Shown piece after piece: positions 24,017-29,295 of a DNA stretch of 29,886 nucleotides. Numbering within the stretch: the first letter of the stretch is position 1; the number at the start of each line of letters is the position of its first letter. Source of the stretch: a virus; IMG/VR virus record IMGVR_UViG_3300025929_000040, positions 1 to 29,886 of that record; one strand, written 5' to 3'. Position numbers and translations under genes: made by a program. The notes beneath the pieces were generated by a model. That model was given only the letters and a program-made list of their open reading frames with translations. It searched no databases and was not told the origin of the DNA.

Positions 24017-24050
24017 AACTAGCCCAGCGCCCTGTCCCACACGGCTAGTT
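24017..24050. terminator. Possible bidirectional terminator between convergent genes
   Basis: AACTAGCC (24017-24024) and GGCTAGTT (24043-24050) form an 8-bp inverted repeat with an 18-nt loop. It overlaps the stop codon of the reverse-strand methyltransferase and follows the late-operon stop by 8 bases, where transcription from both sides should end. The long loop makes it only a moderate candidate. Confidence 0.4.
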
Positions 24051-24729
24051 CAGTTCCGCGGAGATGAATCGGCTTCGCATCCCCGGCGGCTGACGCTTCG
24101 TCGACCGCCCGCACCACGTCAGGCCAGAGCGGCGTGTAGTCGTCCCACACGACTACGCCGCGTTCACTCACCAGGGCAACCGCCGATCGAGTGTCCGCAC
24201 TTACGTAGTCGTAGCCGTGCCCGGCGTCCACGATCACCAGATCGCAACTGCCAGCCCACGGCGAGACGTCCAACTCTCGACTGTCGCCGTACACCTGGGT
24301 GATCCGCTCCTGCTCCGACGTGCCATGGAAGCGGCAACCGGACCGCAGCCCCGCGCCCCTGGTGTTGATCTCGGCAATGTCGTCCAGCAGGTCGACGGTG
24401 ACGATCTCGACCTCCGGCAGTAGCCGGGCCAGCCGCAGCGTGGTCGACCCGTCGAACGTGCCGAACTCGAAGATCCGCCGTGGCCGACGCAGCAAGCAGA
24501 GCAACGACAGGCAGTACAACTCGTTCGGGTCCATGTTCGACGGGTCGAACCTGACATCCCCCATCGGCACCGTGAAGCTGGCGACCTCCGGGTACTGCTG
24601 CCACACGTACCGGCTCGGCACCAACCGAGCCCGTTCCGCAGCCAAACCCGCCGCCGCCATCGTCCGCCACATCGACCGGTCCCCGGCGTGTTTCGCCAGC
24701 GCCGTGATCGCCTGCCTTGCTGTCGACAC
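24019..24729 (-). CDS. Class I SAM-dependent methyltransferase (moron)
   Basis: A 236-residue protein of the Methyltransf_24 type. SAM-binding motif I is IFEFGTFDGST (86-96), motif II acidic residue D113 in TVDLLDD, then SCDLVIVDAGHGYDYV (161-176) with the D-x-GH pattern of metal-assisted small-molecule/sugar O-methyltransferases, and GVVVWDDYTP (191-200). The N-terminal about 80 residues are helical. No DNA target-recognition domain or (D/N)PPY motif is present, so it is unlikely to be a DNA methylase; a sugar, lipid or other surface metabolite is the more probable substrate (inference). GTG start at 24729 has a poor ribosome site; TAACAT upstream could be a -10. Convergent with the fibre genes. 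Confidence 0.85.
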   Translation of the reverse strand: MSTARQAITALAKHAGDRSMWRTMAAAGLAAERARLVPSRYVWQQYPEVASFTVPMGDVRFDPSNMDPNELYCLSLLCLLRRPRRIFEFGTFDGSTTLRLARLLPEVEIVTVDLLDDIAEINTRGAGLRSGCRFHGTSEQERITQVYGDSRELDVSPWAGSCDLVIVDAGHGYDYVSADTRSAVALVSERGVVVWDDYTPLWPDVVRAVDEASAAGDAKPIHLRGTELAVWDRALG

Positions 24730-24789
24730 CCGCGCACCCTAACAAGATCCGCCACCGAGCCGCGATGTTATGTCGCGCACGATTGTTAG

Positions 24790-24819
24790 CCCGCTAGCCC
24801 TGACCCTGGGGCTGGCGGG
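24790..24819. terminator. 11-bp hairpin terminator downstream of integrase
   Basis: CCCGCTAGCCC (24790-24800) pairs with GGGCTGGCGGG (24809-24819), ten Watson-Crick pairs and one G-T pair, 8-nt loop. It lies in the 176-bp gap between the integrase stop and the methyltransferase start and probably ends the integrase transcript. The rest of this gap is G-rich with short repeats (CGGGGCTTT) and holds no gene I can support. Confidence 0.6.
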
Positions 24820-24905
24820 CGGCTTTCGTCATTTCCGGGGCTTTCGGGGCTATGCCGGTAACCCGCAACCACCGCGGGGGTTGGGGGGTACAGCCACAAC
24901 CAGGG

Positions 24906-26108
24906 CTAACGGTCGAGAATCCGTTCGGGCTCGAGCGAAGCGGCCGGAGCGCTCATCCCGTCGAGAGCTGCCACCACCTTGTCGTCGCTGTCGGAGAACA
25001 GGTGCCCGTAGCGGTCGTAGGTCGTCTGGATCGACTCGTGGCCCATGCGGCTCTGTACGACCTTGGCGTCTAGGCCGGCGCTGATGAGCCACGATGCCTG
25101 AGCGTGCCGCATATCGTGGATTCTGGGCCGTTTGGCGAGCGTCCCGGGGCATCCACACAGATCCGGGCCGGGGTGCTGCTCGCAGCGGTTTAGCCTCTCG
25201 ATCGTGGGGCGCCAGTGGCTCTTGTAGAACGCCGAGTGCTGCACCACCCGTCCGGTCGCCGTCGTGAACAGCCAGTCCGACGCGGACCGGGAGGCGACAA
25301 GCGGGATCAGCGCCTCGACCGTCGCGCCGTCGAGCGCGAGCGTGCGCCTCGATCGGCGGGACTTCGGCTCACCGATGTAGTAGGTGCTGCCCTCGTCGCG
25401 CTTCCACGCCTTCGTCACCGCCACCGTCTTGCGCTGGCCGAACAGGTCAACGTCCCCCACCTTGAGCGCGGTCGCCTCCGACCATCTCAGCCCCGTGTGG
25501 GCCAGCAGGATCACCAGCGGCCGGTATGCCTCGGCTAGCGCGGCGGCGATGCGGTCGACCTCGAGCTTGGTCAGCGGCACGATCTCTTCCGTCCGCACTG
25601 CCGGGAGTGACCGCATGGCCTTGGCGAACGGGTTCGGTCCCGGCGCCTTGCCTGACTGCATCGCGTCCTCGTAGACGGAGCTGGCGAGCGCGTGAATGTT
25701 CTTCACCGTCTTGGCCGCGAGCGCCCGCGTGCCGGGCTTGGGCTCGGTCAGCAGGATCAGCCACCGTCCGACCGTCATCGCGTCGATGCGGTCCAGGTGT
25801 AGGTCCCCGAACACCGGGTAGATGTGGTTGGTCAGGTCGCGCCGGTAGTCAGCACGGGTTCGGCGGTTCGCCTTCGAGCGGGCGTCGATCGCCCTCTCGG
25901 CCCACTGGTGGAAGGTGGGGCACATCGACTCCGCCTCACCGTAGCCGTGGCCCTTCACCCAGCCGTGGGGCCAGCGGTTCTCGCCGCCCATGTAGCCGAG
26001 GAACAGGAGCGCCTCGGCCTCGGTGGCGAACCGCTCGTACTGCTTCTCGCCGGCCTCTCGCCAGACGACGCGCCAGCCTGACGCCCCGCGGTTCTCGACG
26101 CTCGCCAT
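24906..26108 (-). CDS. int: Tyrosine integrase
   Basis: A 400-residue site-specific recombinase. The N-terminal about 60 residues form an arm-binding domain (ENRGASGWRVVWREAGEKQY), residues about 65-155 the SAM-like core-binding domain, and 175-385 the catalytic domain with R208 (HTGLRWSEA), K249 (EPKSRRSRR), H331-x2-R334 (IHDMRHA), H357 (MGHESIQTT) and nucleophile Y367 (YDRYGHLF). All catalytic residues are present. A Cys-rich insertion (C309, H312, C318, C320 in CEQHPGPDLCGCPG) precedes the HxxR box. It integrates the phage at a tRNA gene, recombining the attP that lies just upstream of its start. The ATG at 26108 lies six bases after TAGAAT, suggesting a leaderless transcript. Confidence 0.95.
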   Translation of the reverse strand: MASVENRGASGWRVVWREAGEKQYERFATEAEALLFLGYMGGENRWPHGWVKGHGYGEAESMCPTFHQWAERAIDARSKANRRTRADYRRDLTNHIYPVFGDLHLDRIDAMTVGRWLILLTEPKPGTRALAAKTVKNIHALASSVYEDAMQSGKAPGPNPFAKAMRSLPAVRTEEIVPLTKLEVDRIAAALAEAYRPLVILLAHTGLRWSEATALKVGDVDLFGQRKTVAVTKAWKRDEGSTYYIGEPKSRRSRRTLALDGATVEALIPLVASRSASDWLFTTATGRVVQHSAFYKSHWRPTIERLNRCEQHPGPDLCGCPGTLAKRPRIHDMRHAQASWLISAGLDAKVVQSRMGHESIQTTYDRYGHLFSDSDDKVVAALDGMSAPAASLEPERILDR

Positions 26109-26114
26109 AGGCCA

Positions 26115-26120
26115 ATTCTA
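26115..26120 (-). promoter_or_regulatory. Predicted -10 element of a leaderless integrase promoter
   Basis: On the minus strand TAGAAT lies six bases before the integrase ATG (26108). It matches the -10 consensus at five of six positions; no convincing -35 is seen 16-18 bases upstream. Transcription would start at or just before the start codon. The promoter lies between int and the attP core, so it stays with int after integration. Confidence 0.5.
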
Positions 26121-26152
26121 CTGCCTGCAATACGTCGGTTTGCGTCTGTCTC

Positions 26153-26169
26153 TGTCCCCCGCTGTCCCC
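26153..26169 (+). repeat. Tandem TGTCCCC repeats left of attP core (possible arm sites)
   Basis: TGTCCCC occurs at 26153-26159 and 26163-26169, spaced by one helical turn (10 bp), between the integrase gene and the tRNA-like core. The same word and its inverse occur on the other side of the core. They are candidate integrase arm-type sites. Confidence 0.45.
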
Positions 26170-26196
26170 GGGCGTCTCTACGTGCCTTATATCTAC

Positions 26197-26224
26197 TGGC
26201 GACCCAGACGGGACTTGAACCCGT
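26197..26224 (-). other. attP: attP core: 3' end of a tRNA gene
   Basis: Read on the minus strand the bases form a perfect T-arm, ACGGG-TTCAAGT-CCCGT, then a seven-base acceptor strand CTGGGTC, discriminator G and CCA. No matching 5' acceptor strand (GACCCAG) or cloverleaf is found upstream, so this is a tRNA 3' end fragment, not a tRNA gene. Tyrosine integrases commonly use tRNA 3' ends; integration would rebuild the host tRNA. The crossover core probably extends somewhat beyond these limits. The identity of the host tRNA is not settled. Confidence 0.8.
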
Positions 26225-26298
26225 TGCGAGACACCCGAACCACCGGGGCCACACTCGCTACCCCGCCTAGATCGGGCTATCCGTGGGCGGACTCGCGG

Positions 26299-26538
26299 CT
26301 ATGTGTTCGGATTCCGCCGTCGTTTGTCCCCGTGGGGGACAGGCTTAGCGATCTTGGAAGCGTCGGACGACGGGCGGCGCTGCCTGTGTGGCTTGTCCTG
26401 GCGCTGCACGTACCGCTCGAGGAACTTGCGGACCTCTTCGCCGAGTACTTCGCCCCGCGCCTCAGCCTTCGCCATCGCCGCCGCATACAGGTCATCGGGG
26501 ATGCGAAACCCGCGCACACGCGTACCGCGTCCCGGCAT
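26299..26538 (-). CDS. Ribbon-helix-helix DNA-binding protein (excisionase or regulator candidate)
   Basis: A 79-residue basic protein. Residues 5-44 fit a ribbon-helix-helix (Arc/MetJ-like) fold: strand RVRGFRIPDDL, helix YAAAMAKAEARGE and helix LGEEVRKFLERYV; the rest is a basic, disordered tail ending RRRNPNT. The ATG at 26538 is chosen since upstream in-frame codons (to 26643) read as Cys/Pro/His-rich non-protein-like sequence; no good ribosome site is visible. It lies upstream of int on the same strand with attP between them, so it could be a recombination directionality factor or a regulator of integrase transcription. The inverted arm-like repeat at 26325-26341 lies in its 3' end. Confidence 0.7.
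   Translation of the reverse strand: MPGRGTRVRGFRIPDDLYAAAMAKAEARGEVLGEEVRKFLERYVQRQDKPHRQRRPSSDASKIAKPVPHGDKRRRNPNT
26325..26341. repeat. Inverted TGTCCCC pair right of attP core (possible arm site)
   Basis: TGTCCCC (26325-26331) and GGGGACA (26335-26341) form a 7-bp inverted repeat with spacer GTG, about 100 bp right of the attP core, inside the 3' end of the ribbon-helix-helix gene. The word is the same as in the tandem pair left of the core. Confidence 0.4.
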
Positions 26539-26582
26539 GACGCGCAGTGTCCAGTGCGTCGAGGGTGGGCAACCTGGGCGGC

Positions 26583-26596
26583 GGTGTTGCAACACC
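26583..26596. promoter_or_regulatory. Perfect 14-bp palindrome GGTGTTGCAACACC (operator candidate)
   Basis: The palindrome lies 45 bp upstream of the ribbon-helix-helix gene start (minus strand) and 76 bp upstream of the membrane protein start (plus strand), in their shared divergent intergenic region. A perfect palindrome of this length at this location is a plausible operator. I see no convincing -35/-10 pair for either gene. Confidence 0.5.
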
Positions 26597-26671
26597 CGCG
26601 TAGCTAACGCCAAGCATTGCCTCATTGGATCTACCCGGGACACGCCGCTAGGGGTTCCGAATTGTCACACC

Positions 26672-27013
26672 ATGTGCTTACTGTGCCGCTTACACCGGGG
26701 GAACACCCGCCAAACAGAGAGCGGCAGCAAATTGAATATCCGAACCACCACGAAGCACATATCCATAGGCATGCTGTTCCTGTCGGCGGGGACGATGATC
26801 GGCGGGTTGATCGTCGGGGACATTCACGCCCCGCTGATGTTCCTCATCGGCTTGACGGGCTGGCTGGTCGCAGCGACCGGCTTCCTCGCCGGCCGCTCGG
26901 ACATCACCGAAGTGATGCTCGAATCGGCAAGGCAGCGCGGCTTCGACCAGGGCTACGCCGCGGGGCGGCAGGTAGCCCGCCCTGTCGTGGTGCCGATGAG
27001 CGAAGTCGGCTAG
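26672..27013 (+). CDS. Two-TM membrane protein next to the repressor
   Basis: A 113-residue protein if started at ATG 26672; a TTG at 26732 (93 residues) is an alternative because the first 20 residues (rich in Cys, His and Arg) look unlike the rest. Two membrane helices are clear, about 30-49 (ISIGMLFLSAGTMIGGLIVG) and 54-73 (PLMFLIGLTGWLVAATGFLA), followed by a soluble tail with ESARQRGFDQGYAAGRQVA. It ends four bases before the convergent repressor stop. Location within the immunity region suggests expression from the prophage and a possible role in superinfection exclusion; no known family is recognised. Confidence 0.65.
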   Translation: MCLLCRLHRGNTRQTESGSKLNIRTTTKHISIGMLFLSAGTMIGGLIVGDIHAPLMFLIGLTGWLVAATGFLAGRSDITEVMLESARQRGFDQGYAAGRQVARPVVVPMSEVG

Positions 27014-27016
27014 GTA

Positions 27017-27448
27017 TTACCCGGTCTGAAACCGTCGCCTGACTTCATCGAGCAGTAGGTCATCCGGTGTCCCGGCCAGGATCGCTCGCAACCGATCGAG
27101 GTAGGGCGGCGGCATCGGCGCCCCGGCTTCCCACTCTGCGACCGTCTTGGTTCCGGCGCCGAGCAGTTCGGCCATATCGCGTCGGGACAGTCCCAGCTTC
27201 TCGCGGCCTGCCTTGACCTCCGACCCGGGCTCGTCGCTCACGTCGAAAGGGTCCGGCAATCCGAGCGAACGTGCGACGGCGCGGAGGTTGACGTCATGCA
27301 CAGACAGGCCGTCCTCGACACGCTTCCAAGTGATTGAGCTGATGCCAGCCGCGCGGGCCGCCGCTTCCTTGGATAACCGCTGATCTCGGCGGGTCCGACT
27401 GACGACCTTGCCGAATGCTCGAAGGTCTTCCTGGTTCATGGCGCTCAC
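27017..27448 (-). CDS. Immunity repressor, two helix-turn-helix domains
   Basis: A 143-residue protein with two XRE-type helix-turn-helix domains in tandem: residues about 11-66 (FGKVVSRTRRDQRLSKEAAA, AAGISSITWKRVEDG) and about 77-125 (VKAGREKLGLSRRDMAELLG, AGTKTVAEWEAG). No LexA-type peptidase domain is present, so induction by RecA-stimulated self-cleavage is not expected. It is divergent from the Cro-like gene at 27628, in the usual position of a phage repressor. GTG 27448 or ATG 27439 are both possible starts; neither has a strong ribosome site. Tandem ACAGGAAC words lie between its -10 and start and suggest autoregulation. Confidence 0.82.
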   Translation of the reverse strand: MSAMNQEDLRAFGKVVSRTRRDQRLSKEAAARAAGISSITWKRVEDGLSVHDVNLRAVARSLGLPDPFDVSDEPGSEVKAGREKLGLSRRDMAELLGAGTKTVAEWEAGAPMPPPYLDRLRAILAGTPDDLLLDEVRRRFQTG

Positions 27449-27452
27449 AGTG

Positions 27453-27480
27453 ACAGGAACCTACAGGAACATCAATTATC
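27453..27480 (-). promoter_or_regulatory. Repressor promoter -10 with tandem ACAGGAAC sites
   Basis: On the minus strand GATAAT (27475-27480) is a good -10 for the repressor gene; no clear -35 is seen. Two copies of ACAGGAAC on the plus strand (27453-27460 and 27463-27470), spaced 10 bp, cover the predicted transcription start. Similar words, GTTC and GTTCCT spaced nine bases, recur at about 27565-27579 in front of the Cro-like gene. Confidence 0.5.
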
Positions 27481-27557
27481 GCCAGTAACTCCCCATGGTG
27501 TAGTTACGCCCTTGTGTTTCGGTACCTAGCCACTTCTAGCCCTTTCGGGGTGGGGCT

Positions 27558-27586
27558 TATGGCTGTTCTATAAGTTCCTAGCCATA
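27558..27586. promoter_or_regulatory. Operator candidate TATGGCT-N15-AGCCATA
   Basis: TATGGCT (27558-27564) and AGCCATA (27580-27586) form a 7-bp inverted repeat with a 15-bp spacer, immediately upstream of the -35 (27591) of the rightward early promoter. The spacer holds GTTC and GTTCCT words resembling the ACAGGAAC sites at the repressor promoter in inverse orientation. Confidence 0.5.
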
Positions 27587-27590
27587 GCTC

Positions 27591-27620
27591 TTGACCTGCG
27601 TGACTATGAGTGACTATGGT
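27591..27620 (+). promoter_or_regulatory. Rightward early promoter, predicted leaderless
   Basis: TTGACC (27591-27596), an 18-bp spacer and TATGGT (27615-27620), then seven bases to ATG 27628. The spacer and -10 include a 10-bp-spaced direct repeat TGACTATG (27601-27608 and 27611-27618), a further possible binding site. The transcript would start at the A of the start codon. Confidence 0.6.
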
Positions 27621-27627
27621 TGCCAAC

Positions 27628-27885
27628 ATGCCTCAGGTTGGAGCCAAAAGAACCGTCGAAATACACGGGTACGCCCTCCGGGCCATCCGTGACGCGAAGG
27701 GCATCAAGGCGGCCGATCTGGCCGACATGCTCAACTGCGACCGCAGCTACATCACGCGGATCGAGCTGGGCCACAACCGCCGCGTCAGCGTCACCTTCTA
27801 CAACGAGCTGACCGCCGCGCTCGGCATCGCCGACGCCCGCGCGCTGTACGCCGTGGCGCCCGAGCGCGACGAGGACGCGGCGTGA
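27628..27885 (+). CDS. Cro-like XRE helix-turn-helix regulator
   Basis: An 85-residue protein with a single XRE-type HTH at about 15-70 (YALRAIRDAKGIKAADLADM, NCDRSYITRIELGHNRR), typical of Cro/CI-type phage regulators. The ATG at 27628 is preferred over in-frame starts at 27610 and 27616 because the promoter -10 lies at 27615-27620, which those starts would overlap; no Shine-Dalgarno site is present. It is the first gene of the rightward early operon, divergent from the double-HTH repressor, so it probably represses repressor synthesis or controls the early genes during lytic growth. Stop overlaps the next start (GTGA). Confidence 0.82.
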   Translation: MPQVGAKRTVEIHGYALRAIRDAKGIKAADLADMLNCDRSYITRIELGHNRRVSVTFYNELTAALGIADARALYAVAPERDEDAA

Positions 27886-28103
27886 CCCGCCACGACGCAG
27901 CAGCGGTCGCCAAGGCGATCGGCAAGACACCGAACTGGGTTCGGCGGAACGCACACCGCTTGCCGCACTCCCGCGCCGGCCAGACGTACTTCTGGACCGA
28001 TGACGACCTGCGGGATCTGCTGGAGTTCTTGAAGGTCCGCCCGGTGGCTGCGGCTCCGTCGCGTGGGCCGCAGCCGATCACCGGCACCCGGCGCGCTTCG
28101 TGA
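27882..28103 (+). CDS. Small helix-turn-helix protein (excisionase/MerR-like)
   Basis: A 73-residue protein, GTG start overlapping the Cro-like stop. Residues 5-52 read as a small winged-helix DNA-binding domain of the excisionase/MerR type: DAAAVAKAIGKTPNWVRRNA, then a wing RAGQTYFWTDDDLRDLLEFL. A flexible Pro/Ala/Arg-rich tail follows. Such proteins in the early operon often act as excisionase (recombination directionality factor) or as transcription regulators. It competes with the ribbon-helix-helix gene near attP as the excisionase candidate; early-operon expression makes it the better one. The stop overlaps the next GTG. Confidence 0.72.
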   Translation: MTRHDAAAVAKAIGKTPNWVRRNAHRLPHSRAGQTYFWTDDDLRDLLEFLKVRPVAAAPSRGPQPITGTRRAS

Positions 28104-28609
28104 CCGCCGACAAGACGCTGATCTTCGCGCTGAACCGCCTGCTGCGTCGCTGCGTCCCCGCCGAGGGCGGCTGCATCGTCTGGGAAGGCTGCGTCAACTC
28201 GCGCGGCTACGGCGTCATCAGCCTCGACGGCGCCCGTGTCCTCACTCACCGGCTGTCCTACGAGGCGCACATCGGGCCGATCCCCGACGGGTTGCAGATC
28301 GACCACCTGTGCCGGAACAAGCGCTGCGTGAACCCGGCCCACCTCGAGCCCGTCACCGGCCTTGAGAACCAACGTCGGGCGGCTGCGTCCAAGACGCACT
28401 GCCCGCGCAACCACCCGCTGGCCGGGTCGAACCTGATCCTCAAGAAGCGGCCCAACGGCTCGTTCATCCGTAACTGCCGGACGTGCAACAACGCGCAGCA
28501 GCGGGCGCGGGCGTTCTTCCGCAACAACCTCGACCGGCCCGCTACCCGGGCCGAGGTCGCCGAGTGGATCGACTCGGAGTTCGCGTCTGCTCGTGGTGGT
28601 GTCGCATGA
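28100..28609 (+). CDS. HNH endonuclease (early region)
   Basis: A 169-residue protein, GTG start at 28100 overlapping the preceding stop. It has an HNH_3-type nuclease core: LQIDHLCRNKRCVNPAHLEP with D68-H69, C71, C76, N78 and H81, preceded by a GYGVISLDGARVLTHRLSYE strand/helix unit. After it comes a zinc-ribbon-like part with C101/H105 and C126/C129, then a helical tail. This is the usual form of small phage HNH proteins that behave as free-standing homing endonucleases or as DNA-processing nucleases. It is unrelated in detail to the HNH protein at the left end. It is tightly coupled within the early operon (ATGA overlap with the next gene), so it is probably a resident rather than a recent insertion. 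Confidence 0.85.
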   Translation: MTADKTLIFALNRLLRRCVPAEGGCIVWEGCVNSRGYGVISLDGARVLTHRLSYEAHIGPIPDGLQIDHLCRNKRCVNPAHLEPVTGLENQRRAAASKTHCPRNHPLAGSNLILKKRPNGSFIRNCRTCNNAQQRARAFFRNNLDRPATRAEVAEWIDSEFASARGGVA

Positions 28610-28821
28610 GCGCCCGGCCAGCGCGGTTCGCCAGCTACAACGGCGACGTCACCGAAGCTGTCGGCCGCATCGTCGGACCGAACACGCTCGGCGAATGGAT
28701 GCAGGTTGTCGCTGCTGACTACGACGCATCGACAGACAGGACGCGGCTGAGTTTCGCGTTCAACGTGCGGCGCGACGCCGACGGGCTGCACCTGATCGCT
28801 GACTTCCCGCACGCCCCTTGA
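28606..28821 (+). CDS. Unknown 71-aa early protein
   Basis: A 71-residue protein with ATG 28606 overlapping the HNH stop. Sequence such as RFASYNGDVTEAVGRIVGPN and RTRLSFAFNVRRDADGLHLI suggests a small alpha/beta fold with a C-terminal pair of strands. A longer in-frame reading back to 28483 is rejected because it overlaps the HNH gene and is Arg/Pro-rich. No family recognised. A stable hairpin follows the stop, so this may be the last gene of the first early transcript. Confidence 0.65.
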   Translation: MSARPARFASYNGDVTEAVGRIVGPNTLGEWMQVVAADYDASTDRTRLSFAFNVRRDADGLHLIADFPHAP

Positions 28822-28829
28822 CCGCTAGG

Positions 28830-28857
28830 TCGCCTCGCTCCGTCCCGAGCGAGGCGA
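28830..28857 (+). terminator. 11-bp perfect hairpin in the early region
   Basis: TCGCCTCGCTC (28830-28840) and GAGCGAGGCGA (28847-28857) pair perfectly around loop CGTCCC. It begins nine bases after the stop of the 71-aa gene, and a new ribosome site follows before 28897. It is a likely intrinsic or partial terminator, with no T-run. Confidence 0.65.
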
Positions 28858-28896
28858 ACCCAACCAAACCGAAACCGCCAACAGGAAGGAAGCCCA

Positions 28897-29295
28897 ATGG
28901 CGATCGAACCAAGTTTCGCACAGACGCAGGAGATAGACGCGCTGCCGACACCGAACCTGCCGCTGCTCCGGAAGGTGCTCGACCACATCGACGCCCACCC
29001 GGAGGAATGGCGTCAGGGCGGGTGGGCTATCGAGACCGAGTGCGGGACGGCCTGCTGCATCGCGGGCTTCGCCGTCGCGATGACCGAAGGTCTGGTCAAG
29101 GACTCGATCGGTGATCTCGAACCGGCGAGTGGGCGTGAATGGCCCGTCGCCGGACGCGCCGCCCTTGGGATCACGGAGGCCGAGTCTGGCACCGGCTCGT
29201 TCATCAGCCCGGGCCTGTTCTGTCAGGACAACTCCCGCGCCGAGGTTCAGGCGATAGCCGAGTCGATCGCTGCTCGCGGCGGTGAGCGGTTGTGA
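28897..29295 (+). CDS. Phage protein with conserved ECGTACCIAG motif, function unknown
   Basis: A 132-residue protein with a good ribosome site (AGGAAGGAAG) before ATG 28897. It contains LPLLRKVLDHIDAHPEEWRQ followed by WAIETECGTACCIAGFAVAM (C49, C53, C54), a pattern that recurs in early genes of actinophages and some bacteria, and a second helical half ending AIAESIAARGGERL. The first helix resembles a leucine/His-rich packing unit; the cysteine motif may be structural. Function is unknown. Stop overlaps the next GTG. Confidence 0.75.
   Translation: MAIEPSFAQTQEIDALPTPNLPLLRKVLDHIDAHPEEWRQGGWAIETECGTACCIAGFAVAMTEGLVKDSIGDLEPASGREWPVAGRAALGITEAESGTGSFISPGLFCQDNSRAEVQAIAESIAARGGERL

Noticed and set aside
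24770-25084. Plus-strand frame starting MSRTIVSPLALTLG over the integrase 3' end
   Set aside because: It covers the hairpin and then the opposite strand of int, has Arg/Gly-rich composition and no ribosome site.
26197-26280. Possible complete tRNA gene on the minus strand
   Set aside because: Only the T-arm, acceptor 3' strand and CCA are present. No 5' acceptor partner, D-arm or 7-base anticodon loop with a paired stem could be built.
28100-28609. HNH gene as a recent intron or homing insertion
   Set aside because: Its start and stop overlap the neighbouring genes and no split gene or intron structure is visible, so a recent insertion is not supported.
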